A program made the position numbers and the translations under genes. The notes under the pieces are model-generated. The model had not been told where the DNA came from, made no database searches, and saw nothing but the letters and a program-made list of their open reading frames with translations. From the NCBI GenBank assembly GCA_020636105.1, contig JACJYL010000002.1, forward strand, positions 930,001 to 994,000: 64,000 bases of DNA, in the 5' to 3' direction. Of this stretch, positions 33,388 to 42,355 are shown in pieces. Source of the stretch: Lewinellaceae bacterium. Lineage in GTDB: Bacteria; Bacteroidota; Bacteroidia; Chitinophagales; Saprospiraceae. Every line of letters begins with the position of its first letter. Within the stretch, counting starts at the first letter, position 1.

Positions 33388-35007
33388 CTAATTCCTTTGT
33401 CTCCGGTAAGCCATAACCGCCTTCACAAAGGAGACAAAAAGCGGATGCGGATTCTCTACGGTACTTTTTAACTCGGGATGAAACTGAACGCCCACAAACC
33501 ACGGATGATTCTTCAATTCGACAATCTCCACCAGACCTGTCTCCGGATTGATGCCCGTGGCTTTCAACCCGGCATCTTCCATCTGCTTTCTGTAAGCATC
33601 ATTAAATTCATACCTATGACGGTGACGCTCCATAATCTCCGAGGCCCCGTAAGCCTTGTAAGCCAAAGAACCCGCCTCAAGAGTACAGGCATAAGCTCCC
33701 AAACGCATGGTGCCGCCCATCATGGTTACTTTTTTCTGATCCTCCATCATATCAATGACCGGATAGGGCGTATCCTGATCCACCTCAACGGAAGCAGCAC
33801 CTTTAAGTCCCAAAACGTTGTTGGCAAATTCCACCACGGCACATTGCATGCCCAGGCAAATACCAAAGAAAGGTTTTTTCTCTTCACGGAGATATTGGAT
33901 GGCTTTTATCTTTCCTTCAATGCCCCGGTGTCCGAACCCGGGCGCCACCAACACCCCGTCAAAAGCATCCAGCCGCCTGGCAACGGTAGCAAAATCATCT
34001 TCCAGCATCTCCGAATGCACCGGCTCCACGATCACGCGACACTCATTGACCGCCCCGGCATGAATAAACGACTCATAGATCGATTTATAAGCATCCTGCA
34101 ATTCATTGTACTTGCCTACCAGCCCGATCTTGACCTCGTAAGTTGGATTTTTCAACTTGCCCAAAAAGGTTTTCCATCCCCTTAGTTTAGGACTGCTGGT
34201 ATCCGGCAATTTCAATTTTTGAATCACCGTGGCATCCAGCTTTTCTTTGAGCATCAGCAAGGGCACATCATAGATAGACTCCGCATCGATAGACTCTACC
34301 ACGGAACCAATATCTACATTACAAAACAACGCCAGCTTTTCACGAATTTCATTGTTCAAAGGATATTCCGTCCGGCAAACCAGGATGTCGGGCTGGATTC
34401 CGGTATTGAGCAATTCCTTTACCGAGTGTTGGGTAGGTTTTGTTTTCAATTCTTTGGCAGCCCGAAGGTAAGGGATCAATGTCAGGTGGATCACCAGGCA
34501 ATTTTCACTCCCCAACTCTCTTTTCAACTGGCGCACCGTTTCCAGGTACGGCAATGATTCAATGTCTCCTACCGTACCGCCAAGTTCAGTAATCACAATC
34601 TCAAAATCACCCGATTGGCCCAGCAGAAGCATACGCCTTTTAATCTCATTGGTGATGTGTGGAATGATCTGAACGGTTTTGCCAAGGTAATCCCCGGCCC
34701 GTTCCTTATTGATCACCGTTTGATAAATACGGCCCGTAGTGACGTTGTTGGCCTGGGAAGTCGGTGTATTCAAAAACCTTTCATAATGCCCGAGATCCAG
34801 GTCCGTTTCCGCCCCGTCATCTGTAACATAACATTCGCCATGTTCATAAGGGTTCAAAGTACCCGGATCGACATTAATATAAGGATCGAATTTTTGGATG
34901 GTAACCGTAAAGCCACGTGCCTGAAGTAATTTGGCCAGTGATGCAGAGATGATTCCTTTTCCGAGAGATGAAGTTACGCCGCCCGTAACAAAGATGTATT
35001 TCGCCAT
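33388..35007 (-). CDS. pyrG: CTP synthase
   Basis: 539 residues, normal length. The N-terminal synthetase domain starts MAKYIFVTGGVTSSLGKGII (P-loop-like GGVTSSLGKG at 9-18), with the Mg/ATP segments DPYINVDPGTLNPYEHGECY and ELGGTVGDIESLPYLETVRQ. The C-terminal glutamine amidotransferase domain has FFGICLGMQCAVVEFANNV with catalytic Cys near residue 381 and GVQFHPELKS with the His-Glu pair near 520. It makes CTP from UTP, ATP and glutamine. A TACCTTTG -7 box is 28 bases upstream. Its product also feeds the CMP-sugar activation enzyme at 22658-23356. Confidence 0.97.
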   Translation of the reverse strand: MAKYIFVTGGVTSSLGKGIISASLAKLLQARGFTVTIQKFDPYINVDPGTLNPYEHGECYVTDDGAETDLDLGHYERFLNTPTSQANNVTTGRIYQTVINKERAGDYLGKTVQIIPHITNEIKRRMLLLGQSGDFEIVITELGGTVGDIESLPYLETVRQLKRELGSENCLVIHLTLIPYLRAAKELKTKPTQHSVKELLNTGIQPDILVCRTEYPLNNEIREKLALFCNVDIGSVVESIDAESIYDVPLLMLKEKLDATVIQKLKLPDTSSPKLRGWKTFLGKLKNPTYEVKIGLVGKYNELQDAYKSIYESFIHAGAVNECRVIVEPVHSEMLEDDFATVARRLDAFDGVLVAPGFGHRGIEGKIKAIQYLREEKKPFFGICLGMQCAVVEFANNVLGLKGAASVEVDQDTPYPVIDMMEDQKKVTMMGGTMRLGAYACTLEAGSLAYKAYGASEIMERHRHRYEFNDAYRKQMEDAGLKATGINPETGLVEIVELKNHPWFVGVQFHPELKSTVENPHPLFVSFVKAVMAYRRQRN

Positions 35008-35035
35008 TAGAATTTGTATGTTTTGCTACGGAATG

Positions 35036-35043
35036 CAAAGGTA
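35036..35043 (-). promoter_or_regulatory. Candidate -7 box (TACCTTTG) for pyrG
   Basis: Minus strand reads TACCTTTG, 28 bases before the ATG at 35007. Confidence 0.5.
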
Positions 35044-35330
35044 AACAATAAAAAGTTTAAAGTTTAAAGACTAAAGGCTAAAGTTTGAAAGGAAATTCAG
35101 GCTTATCCCTTTTTCTTTCGTCCTGGCCTTTTTTAACATTCCCGGGGGCCCCACTGCGCTACGCTGGTGGCCGGGCTATCCGCTGTCGCTCCTATCCCTG
35201 GCCCTGCTCGTCCCTGCGCCGCCCTTCGCTAAAACGCTCCGGCAAATTAACCAGGCAAGGCTAATCAAGACTGCAATTTCCAGTACTAAATCTTTCAATT
35301 ATTTGTAAATCAAATCTTTGCACCTTCCAC
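35044..35330. other. Gap with short repeats and a GC-rich block
   Basis: Contains actaaaggctaaag-type repeats (35053-35085, cf. 2408-2440) and a strikingly GC-rich block at about 35142-35245 (cgggggccccactgcgctac, ccgggctatccgctgtcgct) that resembles a dispersed Bacteroidota intergenic element recalled as ccgggctatccgc repeats. No gene seen. Confidence 0.4.
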
Positions 35331-35485
35331 ATATCTCTATTTATCCCAAACCATCTCAACATAAGTGAAGGAACAAAAATAAATTGAACCATTTTGCGGT
35401 AGACTCCCTTTTAGGGTCGGGGCGAGCGGGGCAATGGTTCAATTTATTTTGTCCACCTCCTTATCTCTATTTATCCCAAACCACC
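35331..35485. repeat. Composite element: direct repeats flanking an inverted repeat
   Basis: Direct repeats tatctctatttatcccaaac at 35332-35351 and 35462-35481 flank inverted arms acaaaaataaattgaaccat (35373-35392) and atggttcaatttattttgt (35434-35452); rc of one arm matches the other with one base difference. The 40-base centre includes ccttttagggtcggggcgag. The arrangement resembles a small mobile element with long target duplications or a recombination remnant. Confidence 0.5.
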
Positions 35486-35559
35486 CCAATCCAACATTTT
35501 TACAACAATCCCAACCCTTGAAGCGTTTTTTATTTATCTTGCAAAATAACCATTCAGCT

Positions 35560-37539
35560 ATGAAAAAAACGTTTGCCCTACTCGCCATAATTGCCATGAC
35601 AATCGTCACCGCCTGTACTTTTACCCAAAAAATCCGGGACGGCAAAACAGCCTTTGAACGCAAACAATACGCCGTGGCGGAAAAATTGCTCAAAAAAGAA
35701 TACGACAAGGCAGAGAGCCGTGTAGAAAAAGGCAAAATTGCCTTCCTGCTCGGAGAATCCTACAAATACCAGAACAAAAGTGACGCCTCCATCACCTGGT
35801 ATGAAACAGCCTACAACAATCAGTTTGGATATGAGGCACAAAGGGAATTTGCCTATGCCCTCAAAAAAGCAGAACGCTACGGGGAGGCCGCCATCGCCTT
35901 CAAGGATCTCGGTTTGGAGATCGGCAGTCCTTATGAGTACCGAAGGGAAATATCCGCCTGCCAGATCGCCGAAGGGTGGAAAAAGATCAAAAACCCGGAA
36001 TACAAAATTTCCCTTCCGGATTTCAATTCAGGAGGGGCCGATTATGCGCCCGCTTTTTACGGCGACAATACCCTTGTTTTTACCTCCGACCGCAAAACGA
36101 GCACCGGAGAAGATACCTACAACTGGACCGGCAACGAGTTTTCCGACCTCTTCAAAGTGGATCTTTCCACCAATACGGTGACCAACTTCGATCCTCTTTT
36201 GAATTCTGAACACAATGAAGGCACCATTACCTTCAACGGAGATTTTACCGAAGCCGTTTTCAGCCGTTGTTACGGCGAAAAATTCGAGGATGACTATTGT
36301 AAATTGATGTTCACGACCCGCCAGAACGGCGCCTGGTCGGAACCCTTGCCCCTGCCTTTCCAGGAACCTTCCATCAATTACGGGCAGCCCAGCCTTTCCA
36401 AAGACGGCAAAACCCTGCTGTTTGTAGCGGAACATCCCGACGGGTGGGGAGGCACAGATATCTGGATCACCGAAAAAAATGACCTCGGCGAATGGGGCGA
36501 ACCCAGCCTCATGTCGCGCAGCATCAATACCATTGGCAACGAAGCCTTCCCCTATCTCGATGAAGATACCCTCTATTTTTCCTCTGACTTCCACCAGGGC
36601 ATGGGCGGACTCGACATTTTCAAGACTTACAAACTCAACACCGGCGGCTGGTCGCCTGCATTCAACCTGAAACCACCGATCAATTCCGGCTACGATGATT
36701 TCGGCTTCATCGTCGATTATACTTCCGCCCGGCCGAAGGATGTACTCCAGACCGGTTATTTCACGTCCACCCGACCCGACCTCGGGATCGGCGGAGATGA
36801 TATTTTTAAATTTGAAAAACGAAAGCAGGAAGAAATAATCGCGGTAGTGCCCGAAGAGGTGGATTACAAAATGTCGCTGGACGTTTATGTATTGGAAAAA
36901 ATCTATGCCGAAACGGGCAACCCCAACAGTGCGGTACTGGGTCGAAAGCCGCTTGACGGGGCCACCCTTAAAATCACCATCGGCCAGCGCAAACAAAACA
37001 TCACCATCGATGAAAGCGGATTGTACTCCCTGGACCTGGCCGATGATACCGATTACCAGTTCCTCGCCGAAAAGCAAGGGTTCCTGAGCAGTCAATCCCG
37101 CTTCACCACCAAAGGCATCGGCAAAGACCCCAACAACCCGGTAAGAAAATTCGAACTGGAAATCGTGCTCGACAAAGTATACGCCAATACCGAAATCGTC
37201 CTCGAAAACATCTACTACGATTTCGACAAATGGAACCTCCGCACCAGCGCCAAAGCCACCCTCGATGTCCTGGCCCAAACGCTGAGCCTCAACCCGCGCA
37301 TCACCATCGAACTCGGCTCCCATACCGACTGCCGTGGCAATCCGCGTTACAACCAGGAACTCTCCCAACGCCGGGCCCAGGCCGCCGTGGATTACCTCAT
37401 CTCCAAAGGCATCGACGGCTCCCGCCTCATCGCCACCGGTTTCGGAGAAAACAAACTGGCCATCGACTGTGTCTGCAGCCAATGCACCGAAGAAGAGCAC
37501 CAAATCAACCGCCGCACGACGTTCAAGGTGATTGAGTAG
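35560..37539 (+). CDS. porE: PorE-like OmpA-domain lipoprotein of the T9SS
   Basis: 659 residues from the ATG giving a lipoprotein signal (MKKTFALLAIIAMTIVTACT, Cys 19); a longer frame from 35434 lacks a signal. Order: TPR-like repeats (RDGKTAFERKQYAVAEKLLK, about 25-140), a PD40/WD40 beta-propeller (TLVFTSDRKTSTGEDTY through FYFSSDFHQGMGGLDIFKTY, about 165-430), a carboxypeptidase-regulatory-type beta-sandwich (about 470-545) and an OmpA C-terminal domain (about 545-659) with HTDCRGNPRYNQELSQRRAQ, keeping the Asp and Arg used for peptidoglycan binding. This four-domain order matches PorE (PG1058) of Porphyromonas gingivalis, which tethers the type IX secretion machinery to peptidoglycan. Paralogues with the same architecture exist in Bacteroidota, so the symbol is tentative. 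An atypical Cys pair (CVCSQC) lies near the C-terminus. Confidence 0.8.
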   Translation: MKKTFALLAIIAMTIVTACTFTQKIRDGKTAFERKQYAVAEKLLKKEYDKAESRVEKGKIAFLLGESYKYQNKSDASITWYETAYNNQFGYEAQREFAYALKKAERYGEAAIAFKDLGLEIGSPYEYRREISACQIAEGWKKIKNPEYKISLPDFNSGGADYAPAFYGDNTLVFTSDRKTSTGEDTYNWTGNEFSDLFKVDLSTNTVTNFDPLLNSEHNEGTITFNGDFTEAVFSRCYGEKFEDDYCKLMFTTRQNGAWSEPLPLPFQEPSINYGQPSLSKDGKTLLFVAEHPDGWGGTDIWITEKNDLGEWGEPSLMSRSINTIGNEAFPYLDEDTLYFSSDFHQGMGGLDIFKTYKLNTGGWSPAFNLKPPINSGYDDFGFIVDYTSARPKDVLQTGYFTSTRPDLGIGGDDIFKFEKRKQEEIIAVVPEEVDYKMSLDVYVLEKIYAETGNPNSAVLGRKPLDGATLKITIGQRKQNITIDESGLYSLDLADDTDYQFLAEKQGFLSSQSRFTTKGIGKDPNNPVRKFELEIVLDKVYANTEIVLENIYYDFDKWNLRTSAKATLDVLAQTLSLNPRITIELGSHTDCRGNPRYNQELSQRRAQAAVDYLISKGIDGSRLIATGFGENKLAIDCVCSQCTEEEHQINRRTTFKVIE

Positions 37540-37601
37540 AATGCTGGTTTTACTGGTTGCTCGTTTCAGAACACTCATAAATCTGGCGAAAAACCTACCC
37601 C
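37540..37601. other. 3' flank of the OmpA gene
   Basis: Short spacer with one ggttttactggttgctcgttt unit of the gene-end repeat family. Confidence 0.4.
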
Positions 37602-37828
37602 GCTTGCGGGGTCAAATTTGACGGCAACTTAATTCCAGTTTAGAAATACCATCATGTCAAATTTGGGGGTGTCTACGCTTGCGGGGTCAAATTTGACGGC
37701 AACTTAATTCCAGTTTAGAAAAATCACTCATGTCAAATTTGGGGGTGTCTACCCTTGCGGGGTCAAATTTGACGGCAGATAAAATACCTGTTTGAAAAGG
37801 CTCCAACGTCAAATTTGGGGGTGTCTAC
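37602..37828. repeat. Three tandem ~76-bp repeats with palindromic ends
   Basis: Units 37602-37676 (75), 37677-37752 (76) and 37753-37828 (76). Each starts ttgcggggtcaaatttgacgg and ends gtcaaatttgggggtgtctac. Units 1 and 2 are nearly identical; unit 3 keeps the ends but has a diverged middle. Within each unit caaatttgac can pair with gtcaaatttg to form a hairpin. Confidence 0.75.
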
Positions 37829-38215
37829 GCAAGTGCTAGTTCCTCGCTGTTCCAGATGGTTCCATGTTGAGTGCAGCGAAATCCCGTACCGCAGGTCGGG
37901 AGTGTTCCAGATGGTTCCAAATTGTTCCAGATGGTTGCGCATTGATCATAGAACCAAAAGATCCAATCCTGCAAATCCTATAATCCCAAAAATCCTGATC
38001 CTGACAGGTGGCTCGTTCCTCGCTGTTCCAGATGGTTCCAGGTGTTTCAGGGGTTTTCTTCCGACTACCTAATAATTCAAACCGTCCCCGTCTATCGTTC
38101 ACCAATTCTGCTTAACTACAGCCTTCCTGACAAAAAAATGCCTTTCCAGCGGCTAACACACAGTGAAAAGGCATTCCCTATAAAATTGTTCAAACTACCC
38201 TGATATCATCTCATC
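37829..38215. repeat. Degenerate repeat material of family B
   Basis: Includes ttgagtgcagcgaaatcccg, gtcgggagtgttccagatgg and ttccagatggttgcgcattg (37868-37945) resembling 30877-30950, followed by aatcctataatcccaaaaat cctgatcctgacaggtggct (37974-38012). No gene seen. Confidence 0.5.
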
Positions 38216-38406
38216 AAAACATCGTAGCATTTCAGCATCGTAGCATCGTAGCATCACAGTATCGCAGCATTGAAGAAATCATCGAAGTATCGTAGTATCA
38301 TTGAATCATCGTATCATTGAATCATCGCATCATTGAATCATCGTATCATTGAATCATCGTATCATTGAATCATCGTATCATTGAATCATAGTATCATTGA
38401 ATCATC
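38216..38406. repeat. 16-bp tandem repeat, seven copies, next to the SBP gene
   Basis: From 38295 to 38406 the 16-mer gtatcattgaatcatc repeats seven times with single-base variants (gcatcatt..., ...atcata). It is preceded by a more degenerate run (38216-38294) of atcgtagcat/tcatcgaag units. It ends only three bases before the stop codon of the minus-strand gene, i.e. lies immediately downstream of that gene. Confidence 0.85.
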
Positions 38407-38409
38407 GCA

Positions 38410-40164
38410 TCAATCCTTCAGCTCAAAATAATTCGGGAAATAACCAGGTAGCATAGGCGAAGCATCCCAGTTGAAACGTTTGTGTACGATGACGCGACTC
38501 ACGGGCACGATGAGATAAATTTCGGGTTGCTCATCATAGATGATGTCCTCGAGTTGCCAGTACAATTTTTTCTTGGCTTCCTTATCGGTCGTTTTGACGA
38601 TCTCATCAATCAGGGCATCCGTTTCCGCATTGCCGAACCCTACACGACCTGCGCCTCCGGTGTGCCAGTTTTGTTTAGGATTCCAGCTTACCGGAGGCCA
38701 GCTCCTTCCACCCGGAGCGATGTCATAATCTCCGGTTTTGGTATTCTGCAACAATACGGCATAGTCGAGGGCTTTGGGTTCAATGGCAAAACCAGCTTTT
38801 TTGGCAGTCTGCTGGATCAAAAGAGCCAGTGTTTTTTGGCGCTCACTCTGCCCGGTGTACTGGAATTCCAGCTCCATTTCCACTCTTTCTCCATCAATGT
38901 CCTTATCCACTACGCCATCGTTGTTGGTATCTTCCCAGCCGGCTTCTTTGAGCATTTTTTTCGCCAGATCAATATCGTAAGCAGGGGGCTGAAGATCGCT
39001 CTTGTAATAGGTAGCGGAAGGATGCACCGGTACGGCAAAACGAACCGCCAGCCCGGCGTAAACGGTTTCTATGATCTGGTCCACGTCAATGGCATGAGCC
39101 AGGGCTTTGCGGACTCTTTTATCGGAGAGTTTATCCGACCTTCCATTGAGGAACAGCATATAATACCCGAGGAATGGCGGTGTCTCAAAATTGTAGATAG
39201 AATTTAAAAGAGAATCCTCCCTGAGTTCCTTAAAATCATTGGGGTCAATATTGGCCATGGCATCCAGTTCCTCAGACTTCAGAGCTGAAATGGCGGTCAC
39301 ATTATCCACAATGGGTTTGTAGATCAACTTGTCTGGTTTAGCGGATAAGCTGGGGTATTTTCCCGCAAGAGCCGTGCCCCACCAGTTCTCTTTTTTTATC
39401 AAAACCACTTCCTTGCCGGTTTCCCAGCTTTCAATACGATAAGGGCCGCTTCCCGATATAGAATTTACATCATGGGAAAATTTGGGAGAGCTGAATTCCT
39501 CGGCAAACTGCCCGATCCGCTCATTGCTTTGTGACAAGCCTTCCATTTTTTGTTCATCCAGGAAATCGGTGAGGGGAATTTCAGCCAAAAAATTCTGTGC
39601 ATCGTAAATATGGGCTGGCATCACAAACATGGTGTTGGAAATGGTCTCAACCACATTGTCTGTTTTTTCGGTGTAAACAGTAAAACGTTTGGGGTTCTTT
39701 CCATCCACCTCAATGTCTTTGATCATTGAAAAATAGGGCCTTACCCGCTGGGTAGGCAATTGGGGTACAAAAACAGTCTTTACCGTAAAGACGTAATCAT
39801 TCCCGGTAACGGGCGTTCCGTCGTCCCAAACAGCTTCCTCGAAAATTTCAAAAGTATTGGCCATTTGGCCCGCATGAGGGCCTTCGGTCATTTCCTTTTC
39901 CTCGGGCCATGCCTTGGCCAACTGGGGAATGAATTCAAGTGTCTTGGGGTCAATAGATAACAGGTAAGAAAAAACCTGCATATTCACCTCGGTGGCATAA
40001 GCCGTTGTAGCCAGCATGGGATTCAGCCGGTCAGGGCTTTCATCCAGGCGAAGAATCACTTCATTGGTCGTCCGTTTCCAGTTGACCGATTCATCTTGTT
40101 TAGGGTCAGTCTTACAGGAAGAAAGTATTATTAATCCAAACAGGAGAAAATAGATACGTTTCAT
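38410..40164 (-). CDS. ABC transporter solute-binding lipoprotein, family 5 (peptide-type)
   Basis: 584 residues. Lipoprotein signal MKRIYFLLFGLIILSSC (Cys 17), then a family 5 solute-binding fold: ILRLDESPDRLNPMLATTAY near the start of the mature protein, EEAVWDDGTPVTGNDYVFTV, YRIESWETGKEVVLIKKENW, the core LSDKRVRKALAHAIDVDQII and YDIDLAKKMLKEAGWEDTNN near 415-440, ending NYFELKD. It should bind peptide- or nickel/opine-type solutes at the outside of the inner membrane, but no permease or ATPase is adjacent. It is 39 bases downstream of a close homologue. Confidence 0.9.
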   Translation of the reverse strand: MKRIYFLLFGLIILSSCKTDPKQDESVNWKRTTNEVILRLDESPDRLNPMLATTAYATEVNMQVFSYLLSIDPKTLEFIPQLAKAWPEEKEMTEGPHAGQMANTFEIFEEAVWDDGTPVTGNDYVFTVKTVFVPQLPTQRVRPYFSMIKDIEVDGKNPKRFTVYTEKTDNVVETISNTMFVMPAHIYDAQNFLAEIPLTDFLDEQKMEGLSQSNERIGQFAEEFSSPKFSHDVNSISGSGPYRIESWETGKEVVLIKKENWWGTALAGKYPSLSAKPDKLIYKPIVDNVTAISALKSEELDAMANIDPNDFKELREDSLLNSIYNFETPPFLGYYMLFLNGRSDKLSDKRVRKALAHAIDVDQIIETVYAGLAVRFAVPVHPSATYYKSDLQPPAYDIDLAKKMLKEAGWEDTNNDGVVDKDIDGERVEMELEFQYTGQSERQKTLALLIQQTAKKAGFAIEPKALDYAVLLQNTKTGDYDIAPGGRSWPPVSWNPKQNWHTGGAGRVGFGNAETDALIDEIVKTTDKEAKKKLYWQLEDIIYDEQPEIYLIVPVSRVIVHKRFNWDASPMLPGYFPNYFELKD

Positions 40165-40203
40165 GATTGTTTGATTTTAGATTTATGATTGTATGCTTTA
40201 GAT

Positions 40204-41976
40204 TCAATTTAATATTTCAAAAGTATTTACAAGGAACCCCGGCTTCAAAATGGAAGGGGCTCCTTTCAGTCGTTTACTGATGGCAATTTTTTCCCGGGGG
40301 GAGAAAAGCAGGATTACAGGTTGTTCCTCATAAAACAGTTCCTGGAATTTTTTGTACAAAACCGCCCTTTCGTCAACATCCAAAGTGGTACGGATGGCAT
40401 CGATCAAAGCATCGGATTCGGCATTGCCAAATCCAAAACGATTCGATCCATCGGGGGTATCGCTGCTGGTATGCCACAACTGTTTGGGATCGTCCGGCAG
40501 TGGATCAAGCCCGTATGCCCTGGAAGTCAACTCGTAATCCCTTTTTTGCATGTCTTCCGAAATAGCGCGAAATTCTTTGGTGACAATATTGATTTTCACC
40601 CCTGCCTTTTTGGCGTTGTCCTGAAACATCAGGGCCAGGTTGGCTCCAAAATCCGAAGATTTCGTGGCCAGGTAATCGAGGGACATATCCACCCGCTGAC
40701 CATCGATCATCTTATCGGCAATTCCATCATTATTACTGTCTTTCCATCCCGCTTCTTCCAGCAGGGCGATTGCTTTTTTTACATTAAAATCGATCAGAGG
40801 GAGTTCATGATGGTAGTAAGGGCGAATCTTTGGAAAAGGCCCAACCAACCTTTCGGCAAAGCCGTCATAAAGATGCTCAATGGCACTGTTGACATCCACG
40901 AGATGTGCCAATGCCCGGCGCACCTTTTTGTCTTCGAGTTTTTGATTTTTGTTGTTTATGGCAATGTAATAAACATTTGCCGTAGTCGGAGTATATAAGT
41001 CAAACCGCTCCAGTACCAATTTGTTGTCCAGGAGGGCGGAAAAATCTTTGGAGTCGATCTGACCGGCAGCATCCAGTTCTTCTGCCTTTAGGGCGGATAC
41101 CGCTGTAGTCTGATCCGGGATGATCCTGTAAACGACTTCTTCCGGAAAAGCAGTCAGGCTTGAATTTTTATCGGCAACCTTGTCGGCCCACCATTCTGCT
41201 TTGCGCTTAAGTACAATTTTCTGCCCGTCTTCCCAGGCCTCCAGCGTGTAGGGGCCCGCCCCGACAATAAATGCTTTTTCGCGGGCATATTTATTGGAAT
41301 TAAAAGCTTCTGCAAATTGAGCGATTGCCGGTTCGCTTTGAGCCATGTTGTCGGCTTTTTCAGGTTGAACCAGGTCAGCAAAAGCAATGTCGTTCATTGA
41401 ACCTTCCGGGTCATAAATATGAGCAGGCAGTACCACCATATTGCTGATGGCTGGTTCGGCAAGGATATATTTTCGGTTGGTCACAACGGAAAATTTGCGC
41501 AGATCGTCGGGATATTGCTTTATGTCTTCCAGAAAGTCAAAATAACCGCGATAGGGAGCTGAATTCACCAGCGGGTTGAACATTGCTTTAAAGGTAAACA
41601 CTACATCGGAAACGGTAACCGGGCGGCCGTCGGTCCAGGTAGCTTCTTTCCTCAGCCGGTAGGTGTATTCTATCTTACCATCCTCCCGTTCTGTAACAGT
41701 AGGGGCACTTTCCACCAATTGAGGAACGAGTTCAAGGCTGACCGGGTCAAAAGCCATAAGGCCGGCAAAAAGCTGGTCGATCACGGCGCGACTGTAGGTA
41801 TTTACCGTTGTCAGGGGATTCAGGCGATCCGGTTCATTGGCCAATCGAACATAAATGGGGTTTCCTTCGTTAATAAAGTCAATGGCAGGTTGTTTATCCG
41901 TAGATTCCCCTGAACATGAACTAAAAAGATAAATGATCATGGCAAGGGGGAGCCATTGCAAACTTTTTTTCATCAA
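40204..41976 (-). CDS. Paralogous ABC transporter solute-binding lipoprotein, family 5
   Basis: 590 residues (or 589 from the second Met). Signal MMKKSLQWLPLAMIIYLFSS with lipobox Cys 21, then the same architecture as the downstream gene: YVRLANEPDRLNPLTTVNTY, TWTDGRPVTVSDVVFTFKAM, YTLEAWEDGQKIVLKRKAEW, KKVRRALAHLVDVNSAIEHL, KKAIALLEEAGWKDSNNDGI, TFEILN end. The two proteins are obviously homologous through their whole length but far from identical, so the duplication is old. They form a two-gene unit with no transport components; substrate unknown. Confidence 0.9.
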   Translation of the reverse strand: MMKKSLQWLPLAMIIYLFSSCSGESTDKQPAIDFINEGNPIYVRLANEPDRLNPLTTVNTYSRAVIDQLFAGLMAFDPVSLELVPQLVESAPTVTEREDGKIEYTYRLRKEATWTDGRPVTVSDVVFTFKAMFNPLVNSAPYRGYFDFLEDIKQYPDDLRKFSVVTNRKYILAEPAISNMVVLPAHIYDPEGSMNDIAFADLVQPEKADNMAQSEPAIAQFAEAFNSNKYAREKAFIVGAGPYTLEAWEDGQKIVLKRKAEWWADKVADKNSSLTAFPEEVVYRIIPDQTTAVSALKAEELDAAGQIDSKDFSALLDNKLVLERFDLYTPTTANVYYIAINNKNQKLEDKKVRRALAHLVDVNSAIEHLYDGFAERLVGPFPKIRPYYHHELPLIDFNVKKAIALLEEAGWKDSNNDGIADKMIDGQRVDMSLDYLATKSSDFGANLALMFQDNAKKAGVKINIVTKEFRAISEDMQKRDYELTSRAYGLDPLPDDPKQLWHTSSDTPDGSNRFGFGNAESDALIDAIRTTLDVDERAVLYKKFQELFYEEQPVILLFSPREKIAISKRLKGAPSILKPGFLVNTFEILN

Positions 41977-42355
41977 ACTGGAAATTTTAAAATCACCTGA
42001 AAGTAAATCTTTTACGAAGTTTTCACTTCCCTAAAATCCATTTACTTTCCAATGAACCATTCTTAACCATTTAAAGTTAAAAGGCTTAAAAAAAAGTTCA
42101 CCGTCAATCCATCAAAAATAATGAATCGAAAGCAGTAAGCAGATAACATTTTCTCAAAATTTGCCCTAATTTAAGCCTTTTTGAATTAAAGATGGGAGCT
42201 TGGTCAGAATTTTAAACCTAAGGAATCAATAAATTGTATTTATAGACAACATACAAACCATGAAACGCTGGAAGAAAGCAGTTTTTGAATATCGAAAGAC
42301 TGATTTGATTAACCTCATTTTTTTAAAGATACGGAGTTAAAATAACATAAGCTTT
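41977..42355. other. Divergent gap, nothing certain
   Basis: A short frame of 26 codons at 42260-42340 (MKRWKKAVFEYRKTDLINLI then FLKIRS) is seen but has no support. The rest is AT-rich sequence with no repeat. Confidence 0.4.

Noticed and set aside
36028..37578. 516-codon open frame antisense to the PorE-like gene
   Set aside because: The sense strand encodes a full-length recognisable multi-domain lipoprotein with a signal; the antisense frame has no recognisable domains and arises from the codon bias of the sense gene.
37602..37828. CRISPR array (three ~45-bp repeats separated by ~31-bp spacers)
   Set aside because: The middle segments of units 1 and 2 are almost the same sequence instead of unrelated spacers, there are only three units, and no cas gene is in the window; a tandem 76-bp repeat explains it better.
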